Shown here piece after piece: positions 42,617-52,140 of a stretch of 54,156 nt of DNA. The stretch comes from Thermoplasmatales archaeon. Its GTDB lineage: Archaea; Thermoplasmatota; E2; DHVEG-1. The notes beneath the pieces were generated by a model. That model made no database searches and was not told the origin of the DNA. It was given only the letters and a program-made list of their open reading frames with translations. The position numbers and the translations under genes are program-made. The DNA lies in assembly GCA_030672305.1 (NCBI GenBank), contig DAOVGR010000040.1, forward strand, positions 1 through 54,156, in the 5' to 3' direction. Numbering within the stretch: position 1 is the first letter of the stretch; every line of letters starts with the position of its first letter.

Positions 42617-43543
42617 ATGGAATTGGCACCAGATTATAATAAACTATTTGCGAATAATATAGTTGTTATCACTGGTGTGGCAAGATCTGGTACAACTTTA
42701 CTTGGAAAGATAATTGGTAGTTTTTCAAATACTCATTTTATTTTTGAACCACCAACTTTCAGGCTGATTCCTCCATTGATTGAGGAAGGCTATCTTAAAG
42801 AAAGACAGGGTGGTGAAACATTAAAAGCTGTTTTATTTGAGGAGTTGTATTTACAGATAATACATGGCAGATATATCAATTTCAATGAAAAAGATGATAG
42901 CTATATCGGACATTATGTAAACCCTGAAATAATTAAACAAAGATGGAAGAAATATAGAAGAAGAAAAGACGTTATTGAAGATTTAGAGAATAAAAATTAC
43001 CTTTTTGTACTAAAAATCCCAAATATTCAACCAAGTTTAAAAACCTTAAAAAATCTATTTCATGATATCAAATTCATTCATTGTATTAGAGATGGAAATA
43101 GCATTGTTTCTTCTTCAATTAGAAGAGATTTTTTCACTCAAGATTATCTAAATAAAAGAAGCGTAGATTGGAGTAATGAAATAAGTTCAATTAAAATTCC
43201 TTGGTTTATTAATAAAAAAGATTATCAATATTTTTCTAAATGGACCCAATATACTCGAGCTGCTTATATTTGGAGAATTTTAACTGAGATGGGACTGAAT
43301 TTTGCAGATGAGAATAAGAAATATGTTTTCCAATTCAAATTTGAAGATTTTATTAATAATCCAGAACCGTTTGTTGGAAAAATTGAAAAATTTGTAGGTA
43401 AAAAAAGATCTGACATTACAATTCAACATATTGAATCTATAAAATCTTATAAACAACTTATATACCCAGATAATACACCAAATATCGAACCACCTGAGAG
43501 AGAAAAATTTGTTAATCTAAGAAAGAAACTCAAATATTTTTAG
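42617..43543 (+). CDS. PAPS-dependent sulfotransferase (carbohydrate type)
   Basis: A 308-residue protein. The 5'-phosphosulfate loop is VVITGVARSGTTLLGKIIGS (about 15-34), then FEPPTFRLIPP, and KFIHCIRDGNSIVSSSIRR (about 152-170) gives the 3'-phosphate-binding Arg and Ser. A C-terminal FKFEDFINNPEPFVGKI is also typical. It uses PAPS from the sat-cysC operon at 7181-9934, since no other source is in the window. It lies between the surface protein and capsule-type glycosyltransferase genes, so a surface polysaccharide is the likely acceptor. Confidence 0.85.
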   Translation: MELAPDYNKLFANNIVVITGVARSGTTLLGKIIGSFSNTHFIFEPPTFRLIPPLIEEGYLKERQGGETLKAVLFEELYLQIIHGRYINFNEKDDSYIGHYVNPEIIKQRWKKYRRRKDVIEDLENKNYLFVLKIPNIQPSLKTLKNLFHDIKFIHCIRDGNSIVSSSIRRDFFTQDYLNKRSVDWSNEISSIKIPWFINKKDYQYFSKWTQYTRAAYIWRILTEMGLNFADENKKYVFQFKFEDFINNPEPFVGKIEKFVGKKRSDITIQHIESIKSYKQLIYPDNTPNIEPPEREKFVNLRKKLKYF

Positions 43544-43567
43544 ATAAAAAGAATTTTTTAAATAAGT

Positions 43568-45232
43568 TTACCAGTTCTGATAGACACCATCATTTAATAT
43601 GTAATCACATATGTGATCCATATGTTTATTTTTTCCTTGGGCAAAATCATCGAATGATTTTATTTTCCATCCAAGATTTAGAAAGTTTCTATAATAAAGA
43701 TAGTTACGTGGAATGAAGCTTTTTATAAAATAAAAGTAAGCATATATTTTTGCAAGAGTCTGTTGATTTTCAAGAGGAGAACTATTAGTCATTAAGGTTT
43801 TAGAATACTCTTTTTCTGTAGAAACATCATAAGTAAATCCTTTATTGTAATAATGAACCTTACCTGTAACAACCACAGGAATATTATTAAGAGCCATTTC
43901 TAAACCAATGGTTCCATTGCATACGATTCCTACATCGATAAATGGAAATAAAGAATAAGGATCAATATCGGTTTTTGGAGGAATTGTTCTAATATTGCTA
44001 GGTAGATTGGTATATTGTTCGTTTATATAATCTAGCATTGTTTTCTCAGATCTGCCTGTTGCTGCTTCAGCAGGATGAATTTTTATAATCAATTGCAGCT
44101 TTGGGTTTTCTTTAAACAATTCAATTGTAGAGGATATCCATTTATAGACATCCTCAAAAGCCACCTTTCCACCAAGCATTGCTATGGATCTATCCCATGG
44201 AACGTTTGGAAATATAAAATAATTTTTTTCATATCTATCAATGTTAAACATATTTTCCAAGTCTTTGTTACGCTTTGAAAATTCATAAAAAGCAGTATCA
44301 CCTTCTTCTCCTTTGATCCTTTTGGTTAAAAACTTGTTTAATTCCTTTTCTTCTGCTTGGTTTAATGATCTTTTTTTCCTAATTACCTCGTAATAGGTTT
44401 TAAAATATTCAGGTAGTTTATGTTTATCAAATATTACGAAATTTTTTTTATATCCTGAAAACCAGACACATACTCTAATACCTTTATTTATAAAATAGTC
44501 AGAAAAATTTCCCCAGGAGCTATAGCATCCATGTGATGTAACTAAAACATCGGGCTTTTCGTTAGCCACTACATTTTCAGCTACATCTGTAGATATTATT
44601 GAATTTATTAATTCACATCGTAACACGTATTCATATTGATTTTTGTCTGGAGGTGATCCTACAAAATATCTATCTGCCGATGTTTTGGCGTGAAAACCTA
44701 CGTTTACACCATTATACAAAAAGTTATTACGTTCTTTTAGTGGTATATCATCAACTTTGTTTTTTATCTTTGAAATTTTTTCATCTGTAAGATACTCTTT
44801 ATAGGTTGAATATGGTACTTCTGTAGTTTCATAAAAATCTTTTGAAAAATAGATACAATTTTTACATCTCCAAGGATTATAAGGTTTCTTAATAGTAAAA
44901 TGACCAGCACACATATTACAAAAAGCCCCACCACAGATTAGCATTTTTACTTCATTACCTCTAATCTGTAATGCTTTTGCCATACCTACTTCATGATAGG
45001 TATGGGGCGTGTATCGTCCATCAACTGAGTTGAAAACAATTTTTTTACCAGTAATTTTTTTATCTAGAGGTTTAGATTTTTTTACAATCTTGTGGAGACG
45101 ATGTAAAGCGATTTTTTGACTTGGTACAATAACTGATTTATAAACGTGTAATTTGAGATGAGAAGATTCTAAGATTTTCTCAAGAAAAAATTTGGCCTTT
45201 CTCTTATTAACATCCGAAATAATTTTTGTCAT
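43568..45232 (-). CDS. KpsC/capsule-type glycosyltransferase with N-terminal cysteine cluster
   Basis: A 554-residue protein. IIKIHPAEAATGRSEKTML (about 395-413) and GTIGLEMALNNIPVVVTGKV (about 445-464) match the capsule polysaccharide (KpsC/KpsS-like) transferase family. Those enzymes use CMP-KDO-type donors. An unusual N-terminal CGGAFCNMCAGH...CKNC stretch (about 100-140) looks like a zinc or Fe-S site not usual in that family. It may use one of the CMP-acids made nearby. It is convergent with the sulfotransferase gene. Confidence 0.7.
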   Translation of the reverse strand: MTKIISDVNKRKAKFFLEKILESSHLKLHVYKSVIVPSQKIALHRLHKIVKKSKPLDKKITGKKIVFNSVDGRYTPHTYHEVGMAKALQIRGNEVKMLICGGAFCNMCAGHFTIKKPYNPWRCKNCIYFSKDFYETTEVPYSTYKEYLTDEKISKIKNKVDDIPLKERNNFLYNGVNVGFHAKTSADRYFVGSPPDKNQYEYVLRCELINSIISTDVAENVVANEKPDVLVTSHGCYSSWGNFSDYFINKGIRVCVWFSGYKKNFVIFDKHKLPEYFKTYYEVIRKKRSLNQAEEKELNKFLTKRIKGEEGDTAFYEFSKRNKDLENMFNIDRYEKNYFIFPNVPWDRSIAMLGGKVAFEDVYKWISSTIELFKENPKLQLIIKIHPAEAATGRSEKTMLDYINEQYTNLPSNIRTIPPKTDIDPYSLFPFIDVGIVCNGTIGLEMALNNIPVVVTGKVHYYNKGFTYDVSTEKEYSKTLMTNSSPLENQQTLAKIYAYFYFIKSFIPRNYLYYRNFLNLGWKIKSFDDFAQGKNKHMDHICDYILNDGVYQNW

Positions 45233-45281
45233 TTTAGTAGCCTAATTATTTTTATTATATCGGTTATTTTTTTTGGCAAAT

Positions 45282-46226
45282 CTATTTTTTCATTTTATAA
45301 TCTTTTAAAGTTTTATATAGACCTTCATCTAAGTTAATTTTGGGATAGTCGTTTATCAATTTTTTAAGTTTTGATATATCTGGGCAACGTCTTTTATGAT
45401 CGTATTCTCGTTCTTGTAAAAATTCTGGATAAAATTCTTTTTTTTCCATTTTATGCATTATTTCTGCTAAATTAATTATACTTGTTTCTTTGTCATTTCC
45501 GACATTAACAATTTCATTTGAAACATTTTCTGTAAGTTTTTTAACTACCCTTGTATGATCTGTAACATAGCAAAAACTCCTGGTTTGTTCTCCATCTCCA
45601 ATTATTGTAAATTTTTTATCCTCAAACATTTTATTGATAAATTCTGGGATAACCTGTCCATATTCTGAGGTGTCCATATGTGGCCCATAAGTGTTAAATA
45701 TCCTTAGTATAAGATATTCAATCCCTTTTTTATTTGCAAATAATTTTACATAAAATTCGCAAATAGCTTTTGAAGATGCGTAACTATCTCTAACAGTATG
45801 AACATTGAGCAATATTGGGTGAGATTCTGGAGTCGGTATATTCAATGGTTCACCATATACTTCTGAGCTTGATGCATAGATGATTTTTTTAACAGAGGAA
45901 TTTTCACAGGCAGATAACACATTTTGTGTCATGCAAATATTATTATCAATCACTTGGTAAGGGATATCATAAAAATATTTCGTTCCATTAATGGCAGCAT
46001 AGTGAAACAGCCATTCGGGTTTTTCTTTTTTAACAATTCTAGCAAATTTATCTTTTTCTTTTACTAAATCTAAATCATAGAAAATAAAATTCTTGTGTTT
46101 TGGTAGATATTCTTTTTTCCCTCTGAAAAAATTGTCAATTCCAACAACTTCATAATGATTTTCAAGAAGTTCCTCTGAAAGAAAACTACCAAGAAAACCA
46201 GCAGCACCTGTTACTAAGGCTTTCAT
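45282..46226 (-). CDS. NAD-dependent sugar epimerase/dehydratase
   Basis: A 314-residue extended SDR enzyme. TGAAGFLGSFLSEELL binds NAD, YASSSEVYGEP and YASSKAICEFY carry the catalytic Ser/Tyr/Lys, and RIFNTYGPHMD follows. It resembles UDP-glucuronate 4-epimerase or decarboxylase-like proteins. It overlaps the UDP-sugar dehydrogenase gene by four bases, so it very likely acts on the uronic acid that enzyme makes. Confidence 0.85.
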   Translation of the reverse strand: MKALVTGAAGFLGSFLSEELLENHYEVVGIDNFFRGKKEYLPKHKNFIFYDLDLVKEKDKFARIVKKEKPEWLFHYAAINGTKYFYDIPYQVIDNNICMTQNVLSACENSSVKKIIYASSSEVYGEPLNIPTPESHPILLNVHTVRDSYASSKAICEFYVKLFANKKGIEYLILRIFNTYGPHMDTSEYGQVIPEFINKMFEDKKFTIIGDGEQTRSFCYVTDHTRVVKKLTENVSNEIVNVGNDKETSIINLAEIMHKMEKKEFYPEFLQEREYDHKRRCPDISKLKKLINDYPKINLDEGLYKTLKDYKMKK

Positions 46227-47521
46227 CTCAGATCTCCCCTACCGAGCCCTATATATTTGATATCTTTGACCTCTTCTAATTTTCCTTCAAAAATATTCCA
46301 TAGATCAATTATCTTGACACCTTTTTTGATATTTTTTTGAAGATTTTTTACATTAATTTCTCTATATTCTTTATGTGCTGTTGCAAAAATGATTGTATCA
46401 GCATTTTCTATAGCATCTTCAAATTTCATTTTTTTAACGTTTTTATCAATATGAGGAGGTAATCTTGTATAAGTAGTCTTATCTAGAAAAGGATCTGAGA
46501 CCATCACATTGAGCTCCTCATTTAAAAGTAGCTCAATAATATCGATTGAATGACTATTTCTGAAATCATCTATATCCTGTTTGAAAGTTAGACCCGCTAC
46601 TAGAATGTTTTTCCCTTTTGCTTCTTCAACAATTTTTTTACAAAGCCAATCATTTGCGCGTCTTCCATAAAACCAAACTGAGTTGAATCCTCTTACTATT
46701 ACTTTATCAAAAGCTATTTCTAAAAGATAAGGATCTTTTCCAAGACAATGGCCGCTAACTGGACCAGGTAAGGGAATTTGGTTTCTTTTATAGCCTTTAT
46801 TTGCAGCTCTTAACACTTCTATTACATTGATTCTATTAGCATCTGAAAGAAATGCAATTTCGTTTGCAAATGCAAAACGCATATTTCTCCATGAATTATC
46901 CACAAGTTTTACCGCTTCAGCAATTTTCGGATTAGATACTTCTACAATTTCTCCACCGATTTTTTCAAAAAATTTCTTTACTTTCTTAAAGGTAGTATTA
47001 TTATAACAACCAATTACTTTTGGCAGATTTTTTTCTTCTTTTATTGCCTCGCCTTCCATTAAACGTTCTGGTACAAAAGCAAGGAAGAAATCCTTTCCTT
47101 CCCTTAAACCTTTTTTTTCAATTCTTTTTTTAATCTTATCAGTTGTTCCAATGGGGAGGGTTACCCTAAAAATCAAAGTTTTACCTTTTACTCCAATATC
47201 AATTATTTTATCAACTACCTTGTAGAGATTTGTAAGAGAACCTCTTTCAGGATATTTATTGAACTTTGTTCCAATTGCAATTACAAAATATTCAGAATTT
47301 TTTACATCTGCAGTTATTTTTGTTGTTGGTATAAATTTCTTATTAAGATATTTGTTTAGTAGGTCTTTCATCCCAGGTTCATAAAAAGGAAGATTTCCAC
47401 TCTTAATCTGTTGGACTAACTCTTCGTTAATATCAATCCCAATTACATTAAATCCGCTATCAGCACATACCAGAGATAAAGGAAGTCCTGTTCTTCCTAG
47501 TGCAAAAACACAAACTTTCAT
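46223..47521 (-). CDS. UDP-sugar 6-dehydrogenase (UDP-Glc/UDP-HexNAc type)
   Basis: A 432-residue enzyme forming a UDP-uronic acid. The NAD motif is FALGRTGLPLS (6-16). The catalytic cysteine is Cys259 in GPVSGHCLGKDPYLL, preceded by the conserved AEAVKLVDNSWRNMRFAFAN stretch, and the C-terminal VAGLTFKQDIDDFRNS is also typical. Sequence alone does not separate UDP-Glc from UDP-ManNAc or UDP-GlcNAc as substrate. The pair with the epimerase indicates an acidic residue in the surface glycan. A minus-strand TATA-like box near 47543-47553 and a GAGGACTGATAA RBS support the start. Confidence 0.9.
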   Translation of the reverse strand: MKVCVFALGRTGLPLSLVCADSGFNVIGIDINEELVQQIKSGNLPFYEPGMKDLLNKYLNKKFIPTTKITADVKNSEYFVIAIGTKFNKYPERGSLTNLYKVVDKIIDIGVKGKTLIFRVTLPIGTTDKIKKRIEKKGLREGKDFFLAFVPERLMEGEAIKEEKNLPKVIGCYNNTTFKKVKKFFEKIGGEIVEVSNPKIAEAVKLVDNSWRNMRFAFANEIAFLSDANRINVIEVLRAANKGYKRNQIPLPGPVSGHCLGKDPYLLEIAFDKVIVRGFNSVWFYGRRANDWLCKKIVEEAKGKNILVAGLTFKQDIDDFRNSHSIDIIELLLNEELNVMVSDPFLDKTTYTRLPPHIDKNVKKMKFEDAIENADTIIFATAHKEYREINVKNLQKNIKKGVKIIDLWNIFEGKLEEVKDIKYIGLGRGDLR

Positions 47522-47595
47522 TTATCAGTCCTCATTAAATATTTTTATATGCTTTGCCGCCCTGAAAGACCAAATTACTTTTAACTCTTTTCTTA

Positions 47596-48771
47596 CTATA
47601 ATATATCAAATTTATCTAAAATTTCATTTTTAAAATATTTCTGTAAAATCTCTAAAGAAAATTTTTCAGAATTTTTTATTGCTTCTTTTTTTAGATTCTC
47701 TAATTTATTTTTATTTTCTATTACTTCGATAAGAATATTTTCAAGATCTTCTATAGATTTATATTTCAAAGTAGAACTTTTCATCTCATTTATTACAATA
47801 AATTCTTGAGGTACAATTAGTGGTTTACAATATTGTATTGCTTCAAAAGGCAGTGCACTACCTTCCGTTTTACCATAGATTTCTATAATTCCGGTATCTC
47901 TTTTTGTAACCACATTTAAAGGTGAAAAAATAATATCGCTTTCTCGAGAGATTCTATCATAATCTTTTTCTGGAATAAATCCTTTTGAAAATGATATATC
48001 ATAACCTTTGTTCTTCAGTTTCTCACATCTTTCAATGATTCTACATCCACCTTTTCCAACAGGTTTTCCCAATACATATAATGATATTTTTTTATCGTAT
48101 TTTTCAAATAACTTTTGAAAAACATCTAAAGCAAGGCCATAATTACGTCTGTATGTTTCAATCAATCCTGGCAATAAAAATCTAATTTTACTTTCCTTTT
48201 TAGATTTTTCAACATTTTTTGTTTTATCATAAAAATTAAATGGTAGTGTAAATACTTGTTTTTTGTAATTTTTGTTTTTTTCAATAAAATCTTTGATAGG
48301 AGGATAAATTACATTTATTGCGTTGAATTTTGGTAAAATAATTTTTCTAATTAAAAATATGCTAATGTTTGTGTCAATGACCCTTGCTATGTTTTTTACT
48401 CCAAATGCAAATTTCTGTTTCAACCAATGATTTGTCATGTGAACCGTTAGAATCATTTTTGATTTAGGGTTGAATCTGAAAAAATAAGGAAGTCGAATTG
48501 AGCTGAATTGAATGGTATTGACAAATAATAAATCAATTCTATCATCGCAGATCTTTTTTACTCTTTTTAAAAAAGAGTTCATGCTTTCACTTTCTTCTTT
48601 TAAAACTAGGTCGTAAGCTGATAAATCTTTCATGTATGTTTGAATTCTAGAAATGATTTCTTTTGTGGTAAATACTGTCACATTTGTTTCTTTTGTTTTG
48701 AAAATTCTCATAGTTGTATAAAGATATTTTATGTGAAAATGTGGCTCTAGAATTCCAATATTTTTCAACAC
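47596..48771 (-). CDS. GT4-like glycosyltransferase
   Basis: A 391-residue GT-B fold protein. IRFLLPGLIETYRRNYGLAL (about 196-215), a GKPVGKGG loop and SALPFEAIQYCKPLIVP (about 320-336) correspond to the nucleotide-binding half of GT4 enzymes. The start is GTG 48771 (or the next TTG) with GGAGG just upstream. It lacks the exact E-x7-E motif, having E at FEA only. Donor and acceptor are unknown. It lies in the same direction as the uronic acid genes. Confidence 0.72.
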   Translation of the reverse strand: MLKNIGILEPHFHIKYLYTTMRIFKTKETNVTVFTTKEIISRIQTYMKDLSAYDLVLKEESESMNSFLKRVKKICDDRIDLLFVNTIQFSSIRLPYFFRFNPKSKMILTVHMTNHWLKQKFAFGVKNIARVIDTNISIFLIRKIILPKFNAINVIYPPIKDFIEKNKNYKKQVFTLPFNFYDKTKNVEKSKKESKIRFLLPGLIETYRRNYGLALDVFQKLFEKYDKKISLYVLGKPVGKGGCRIIERCEKLKNKGYDISFSKGFIPEKDYDRISRESDIIFSPLNVVTKRDTGIIEIYGKTEGSALPFEAIQYCKPLIVPQEFIVINEMKSSTLKYKSIEDLENILIEVIENKNKLENLKKEAIKNSEKFSLEILQKYFKNEILDKFDIL

Positions 48772-48794
48772 GTTTCCTCCAACAAATATGATTA

Positions 48795-49499
48795 TTATTT
48801 AACAATTGAGTGATCATCTTTTGTATATATGTAATCCCTTTTAGGTATTCTCCAATCTTTTCCGTATCTATATTCTAAATAGTCCTCTGTTTTTTTTGGA
48901 ACTTTAAAGGTCATGTCATAAAATTCTAAATTAGTTAAATCCATGAAGAAATAACTTGGTACTGCCATTAGAATGGATTTACTGCCTTTTTCTTCGTATA
49001 TTTTGAATAAAGTTTTTGAAATATTTTTTTTCATGGAAACTGGTAATTTATTACTTATTTTTAAAAATAGTTTAGTGATGAATAGTGGTATAATACTTGT
49101 TTTTGTTTCTGCATTTTTTATAAGCATTACCCAAATAAAGTAATCCAAAAAATCTCCTAACTTGTTTTGTTCATACCATATTCTTGTGGCTTTTACATCC
49201 TTTAAATGATAAAGATTAATATCAATCTTAAAACCCTTACCAACAAGATCTACATGTTTTTTACCTTCAAAGAAACATACCTGCAATCCTGTTTTATTTA
49301 TTTCATTAAAAAGAGGTTTTATTTTTTCAAGATCTTTATACCAAATACTCAAGTCGACATCATGATCCCATTCGATTAATTTTTTTTCTCTTACTGCCCC
49401 TAATAGTGTTCCCTCATCAAGCCAATAATTTATCTTATTTTTATCAAGTATATTTTTGATTTTACGAAGTGCGGCTACTGCTTTTTCACCCTCTTTCAT
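48795..49499 (-). CDS. LicD-family phosphotransferase
   Basis: About 234 residues. YWLDEGTLLGAVREKKLIEW followed by DHDVDLS is the LicD nucleotidyltransferase-fold signature, with DIN-type Asp later (KIDINLYHL). LicD proteins move phosphocholine or similar phospho-alcohols from a CDP donor to a sugar. I choose ATG 49499 (GAGAG upstream) because the longest frame (TTG 49598) overlaps the methyltransferase gene by 37 bases. The cytidylyltransferase at 51545 could make its CDP-linked donor. Confidence 0.78.
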   Translation of the reverse strand: MKEGEKAVAALRKIKNILDKNKINYWLDEGTLLGAVREKKLIEWDHDVDLSIWYKDLEKIKPLFNEINKTGLQVCFFEGKKHVDLVGKGFKIDINLYHLKDVKATRIWYEQNKLGDFLDYFIWVMLIKNAETKTSIIPLFITKLFLKISNKLPVSMKKNISKTLFKIYEEKGSKSILMAVPSYFFMDLTNLEFYDMTFKVPKKTEDYLEYRYGKDWRIPKRDYIYTKDDHSIVK

Positions 49500-49561
49500 T
49501 TTGAATCTCTCAGATATAATTGAATAAGCTAGATTATTAATCTTTATTAAAGGTTTTATTT

Positions 49562-50296
49562 TTATGGTTTTATTCCTGATACAATTGCAATAAGCCAATC
49601 CATAAAAACATCTCCTTTTAAAACCTTCATATTATAAGCTTTTTTAACGTATTCTTCACAGTCTAAATGCATATCATAAATCTTTTTACATGTTGCTTTA
49701 TCTTTACCAGAATTAGCTAGCCAGTTGTTAATACTGACACAGGGCATTTTATGTATTTCAATAGTTATATTTCTTAATTCACCATTTTCTAATAATTCAA
49801 CAAGATCGTCTATTATGTAGGTTCTTCTTTTTTCTTTTAACTTGAACATTTCAGTATAAAATTTTCTAGTACCTGGTGGAGGAATGCCTTCTGAAATAAC
49901 AAATTTTTTACCAGGTTTCAAAACTCTAACACATTCGTTTATTGCTTTTTCTTGATGTGTTATATGATGAAAGCACATTCTCGCTGTTACAATATCATAT
50001 GTATCAGAAGCAAACTCTAGTTTTTCAGCATTCATTAGTTTGTAATTTATATTTTCCATCCCGCGTTTCTTTTTTGCAATATTAAGCATTGATTCTGAAT
50101 AGTCAATTGCATTTACTTTTTTACAATAATGAGCTAATGTTTGAGCAATTATTCCAGTTCCAGTTCCAATATCGCATGCCTGAAAATCAGATTTTAAATC
50201 ACATATTTTTAGAAATTTTTCCATATATTGATCTCTATTTGTCCATTCCAAGTTATCGTATTTTTCAGCTCTAATATCCCATTCGAAAATACTCAT
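49562..50296 (-). CDS. Class I SAM methyltransferase (UbiE-like)
   Basis: A 244-residue protein. CDIGTGTGIIAQTL is motif I, DIVTARMCFHHITHQ the motif around the catalytic His, and RVLKPGKKFVISEG the post-motif strand. It is a generic UbiE/Methyltransf_11 member. Adjacent to LicD, it might methylate an ethanolamine-type headgroup or a sugar. A quinone methyltransferase role is possible from the family but not supported by the neighbours. Confidence 0.78.
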   Translation of the reverse strand: MSIFEWDIRAEKYDNLEWTNRDQYMEKFLKICDLKSDFQACDIGTGTGIIAQTLAHYCKKVNAIDYSESMLNIAKKKRGMENINYKLMNAEKLEFASDTYDIVTARMCFHHITHQEKAINECVRVLKPGKKFVISEGIPPPGTRKFYTEMFKLKEKRRTYIIDDLVELLENGELRNITIEIHKMPCVSINNWLANSGKDKATCKKIYDMHLDCEEYVKKAYNMKVLKGDVFMDWLIAIVSGIKP

Positions 50297-50360
50297 TTTA
50301 TTACCTCATTACGAATTTTGATTAATGGTATTTATCTCATTCTAGTCTATGTATACTTGT

Positions 50361-51548
50361 TCATTCAGCTTTAGAATAATTATTGTTCTTAAAGTGTCCA
50401 AAGTATGTGATTGCTACTGTAACCGCGGCAACAAATGATAATACTGCCCAGAACAGGAAGACATTATTCCAGCCTCCTGTCTCTAATACTAAGAAAGGTA
50501 CAATCAAACCTATTAGAAAAGTTCCAACATAACCCATGCCATCAATAAATCCTGTAGATGATGCTACAACACAATCTTTTTTGAACCGAGTTGGTAATGT
50601 ACAAACAAGAAATACATGAGGACCGTATAGAAATGCGCTACTTGCTAAAAGAAGTACAACAGCAGTTAAACCATCGGTAAATGGGAAAATGACCCAAGTT
50701 ACCCCCATTGCTGTAAGAAATAAAATGCTTATCAAATCCTTATTTAATGGGATTTTATTATAAGAAAGTGTTCCAACGATACCTGCTATTGGAATAAGTG
50801 CTACCTTTAATGCATCATAACCAAAGAAATCTGGTACTTGAATTCCTCCTGTTTTAACTAGATACACGAAGAACCATGTGAGAACGCCATATCTAACCAT
50901 GTTTAAAAATAGCAATGAAACTCCACTTAACATAATTGGAAATGTTAATGTTAATTTTACTTGTTCTTTTACTTTTTGTTTTGGTTTGAATTCTCTTTTT
51001 GGTTTTGTCAGATAGAGAATCACGCCTCTGAAAATCAAGACAAGTGATGCTACCCAAAATCCTGCTTGCCATCCCCAAGTAGCGACGGCAAAAGCTGATA
51101 CTATAAATGTAATAGAAGTGCCAAATTGATATGAAGTACCCAGTATAGTAGAGGACCTGTCTCTATCTTTATCTGTTTTTTGTATCTCTGAATTTGCTCT
51201 TACAACAGAAGACCAACCCATAGCCTGGAAAAATCCATCGAAGGTTTCTAGGACTATAAGAGCTACTAGATAGCCTCCAAGAAAACCCATAAACATATTT
51301 GCTATACCGGAAAGAGTCAAGCCCACTGCTATATATACGAATGGATTGAATCTTTCAGATATTTGTCCATGTAAGAATTGACCTATTGCATATGCGGCAA
51401 AGAAGCCACTTGCAACAAATCCCACATAGTACATATTCCAATCTGTAAAAACCAGCAATAAGGCTGCCATCACGATACTTAAATTCACTTTTCCAAAGTA
51501 TGTCAGAGCATATGTGCTCCATAGATTCCAAAATTGCTTATTCATCAT
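50361..51548 (-). CDS. MFS transporter, organophosphate:phosphate antiporter type
   Basis: A 395-residue protein with about 12 hydrophobic segments. AIGQFLHGQISERFNP (about 55-70) and the GWSSVVRANSE stretch resemble GlpT/UhpT-type (OPA) transporters. It would import an organophosphate such as glycerol phosphate in exchange for phosphate. It overlaps the cytidylyltransferase gene by four bases, so the imported compound may be that enzyme's substrate. The exact cargo is not visible. Confidence 0.8.
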   Translation of the reverse strand: MMNKQFWNLWSTYALTYFGKVNLSIVMAALLLVFTDWNMYYVGFVASGFFAAYAIGQFLHGQISERFNPFVYIAVGLTLSGIANMFMGFLGGYLVALIVLETFDGFFQAMGWSSVVRANSEIQKTDKDRDRSSTILGTSYQFGTSITFIVSAFAVATWGWQAGFWVASLVLIFRGVILYLTKPKREFKPKQKVKEQVKLTLTFPIMLSGVSLLFLNMVRYGVLTWFFVYLVKTGGIQVPDFFGYDALKVALIPIAGIVGTLSYNKIPLNKDLISILFLTAMGVTWVIFPFTDGLTAVVLLLASSAFLYGPHVFLVCTLPTRFKKDCVVASSTGFIDGMGYVGTFLIGLIVPFLVLETGGWNNVFLFWAVLSFVAAVTVAITYFGHFKNNNYSKAE

Positions 51549-52129
51549 CTATCCTCTCGTATTTTTTTCTTAATATTAGTTGAACAAATCATTGGGTAAT
51601 ATGGTGTGACAACAACCTTGCCTCCTAGCTTGCCCATCACCCGCCGAACCTCCTTAATATCATTTTCCTTATGACTACTTGACTCCATCAAGATATCAGG
51701 ATGAATATTCTGCACATTCGGTAACGGTGAATATGTCCCCTGAGCAACTACAAAATCATTAAACCTAATTGCCTGAGCAAGAAGCATACGCTCATCAAAA
51801 CTTAGTATTGGTTTTTTTTTCTTTTCCATTACTGCTTCATCTGTTAAAATACCAACAACAGAGATCCCGTCCTGTCCTGCGGTAGCCTTTGCATTCTGCA
51901 TCTGTAACAGATGACCACGATGCACAATATCCAACACATAATAACTGTACACAATACGCTTTTCACGATTCAACGATTTTCCCAGGTTCTTAACATCGTA
52001 TTCTATCTCCCGGATCACAGAAACCTTTTCTCCAGCCCACTGTTTCGGAACATATACAATTGCACCGCTACCATGTTCTTTAACTGTTTTAGTAATCAGC
52101 TCTTTACCTTGAATCACAAATTCAGCCAT
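51545..52129 (-). CDS. DUF2080-cytidylyltransferase fusion protein
   Basis: A 194-residue protein. Residues 4-42 (KTVKEHGSGAIVYVPKQW) look like DUF2080, the short AbrB-like swapped-hairpin module usually found as a tiny transposon-associated protein. Residues 60-192 are a nucleotidyltransferase of the glycerol-phosphate/phosphocholine cytidylyltransferase family, with HRGH at 70-73 and STNIKKKI (183-190) in place of the family's ISTT-x-I segment. It probably activates a small phospho-alcohol with CTP. A near-by palindrome suggests the N-terminal module may also regulate transcription. Confidence 0.78.
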   Translation of the reverse strand: MAEFVIQGKELITKTVKEHGSGAIVYVPKQWAGEKVSVIREIEYDVKNLGKSLNREKRIVYSYYVLDIVHRGHLLQMQNAKATAGQDGISVVGILTDEAVMEKKKKPILSFDERMLLAQAIRFNDFVVAQGTYSPLPNVQNIHPDILMESSSHKENDIKEVRRVMGKLGGKVVVTPYYPMICSTNIKKKIREDR

Positions 52130-52140
52130 ATAATATCAAC

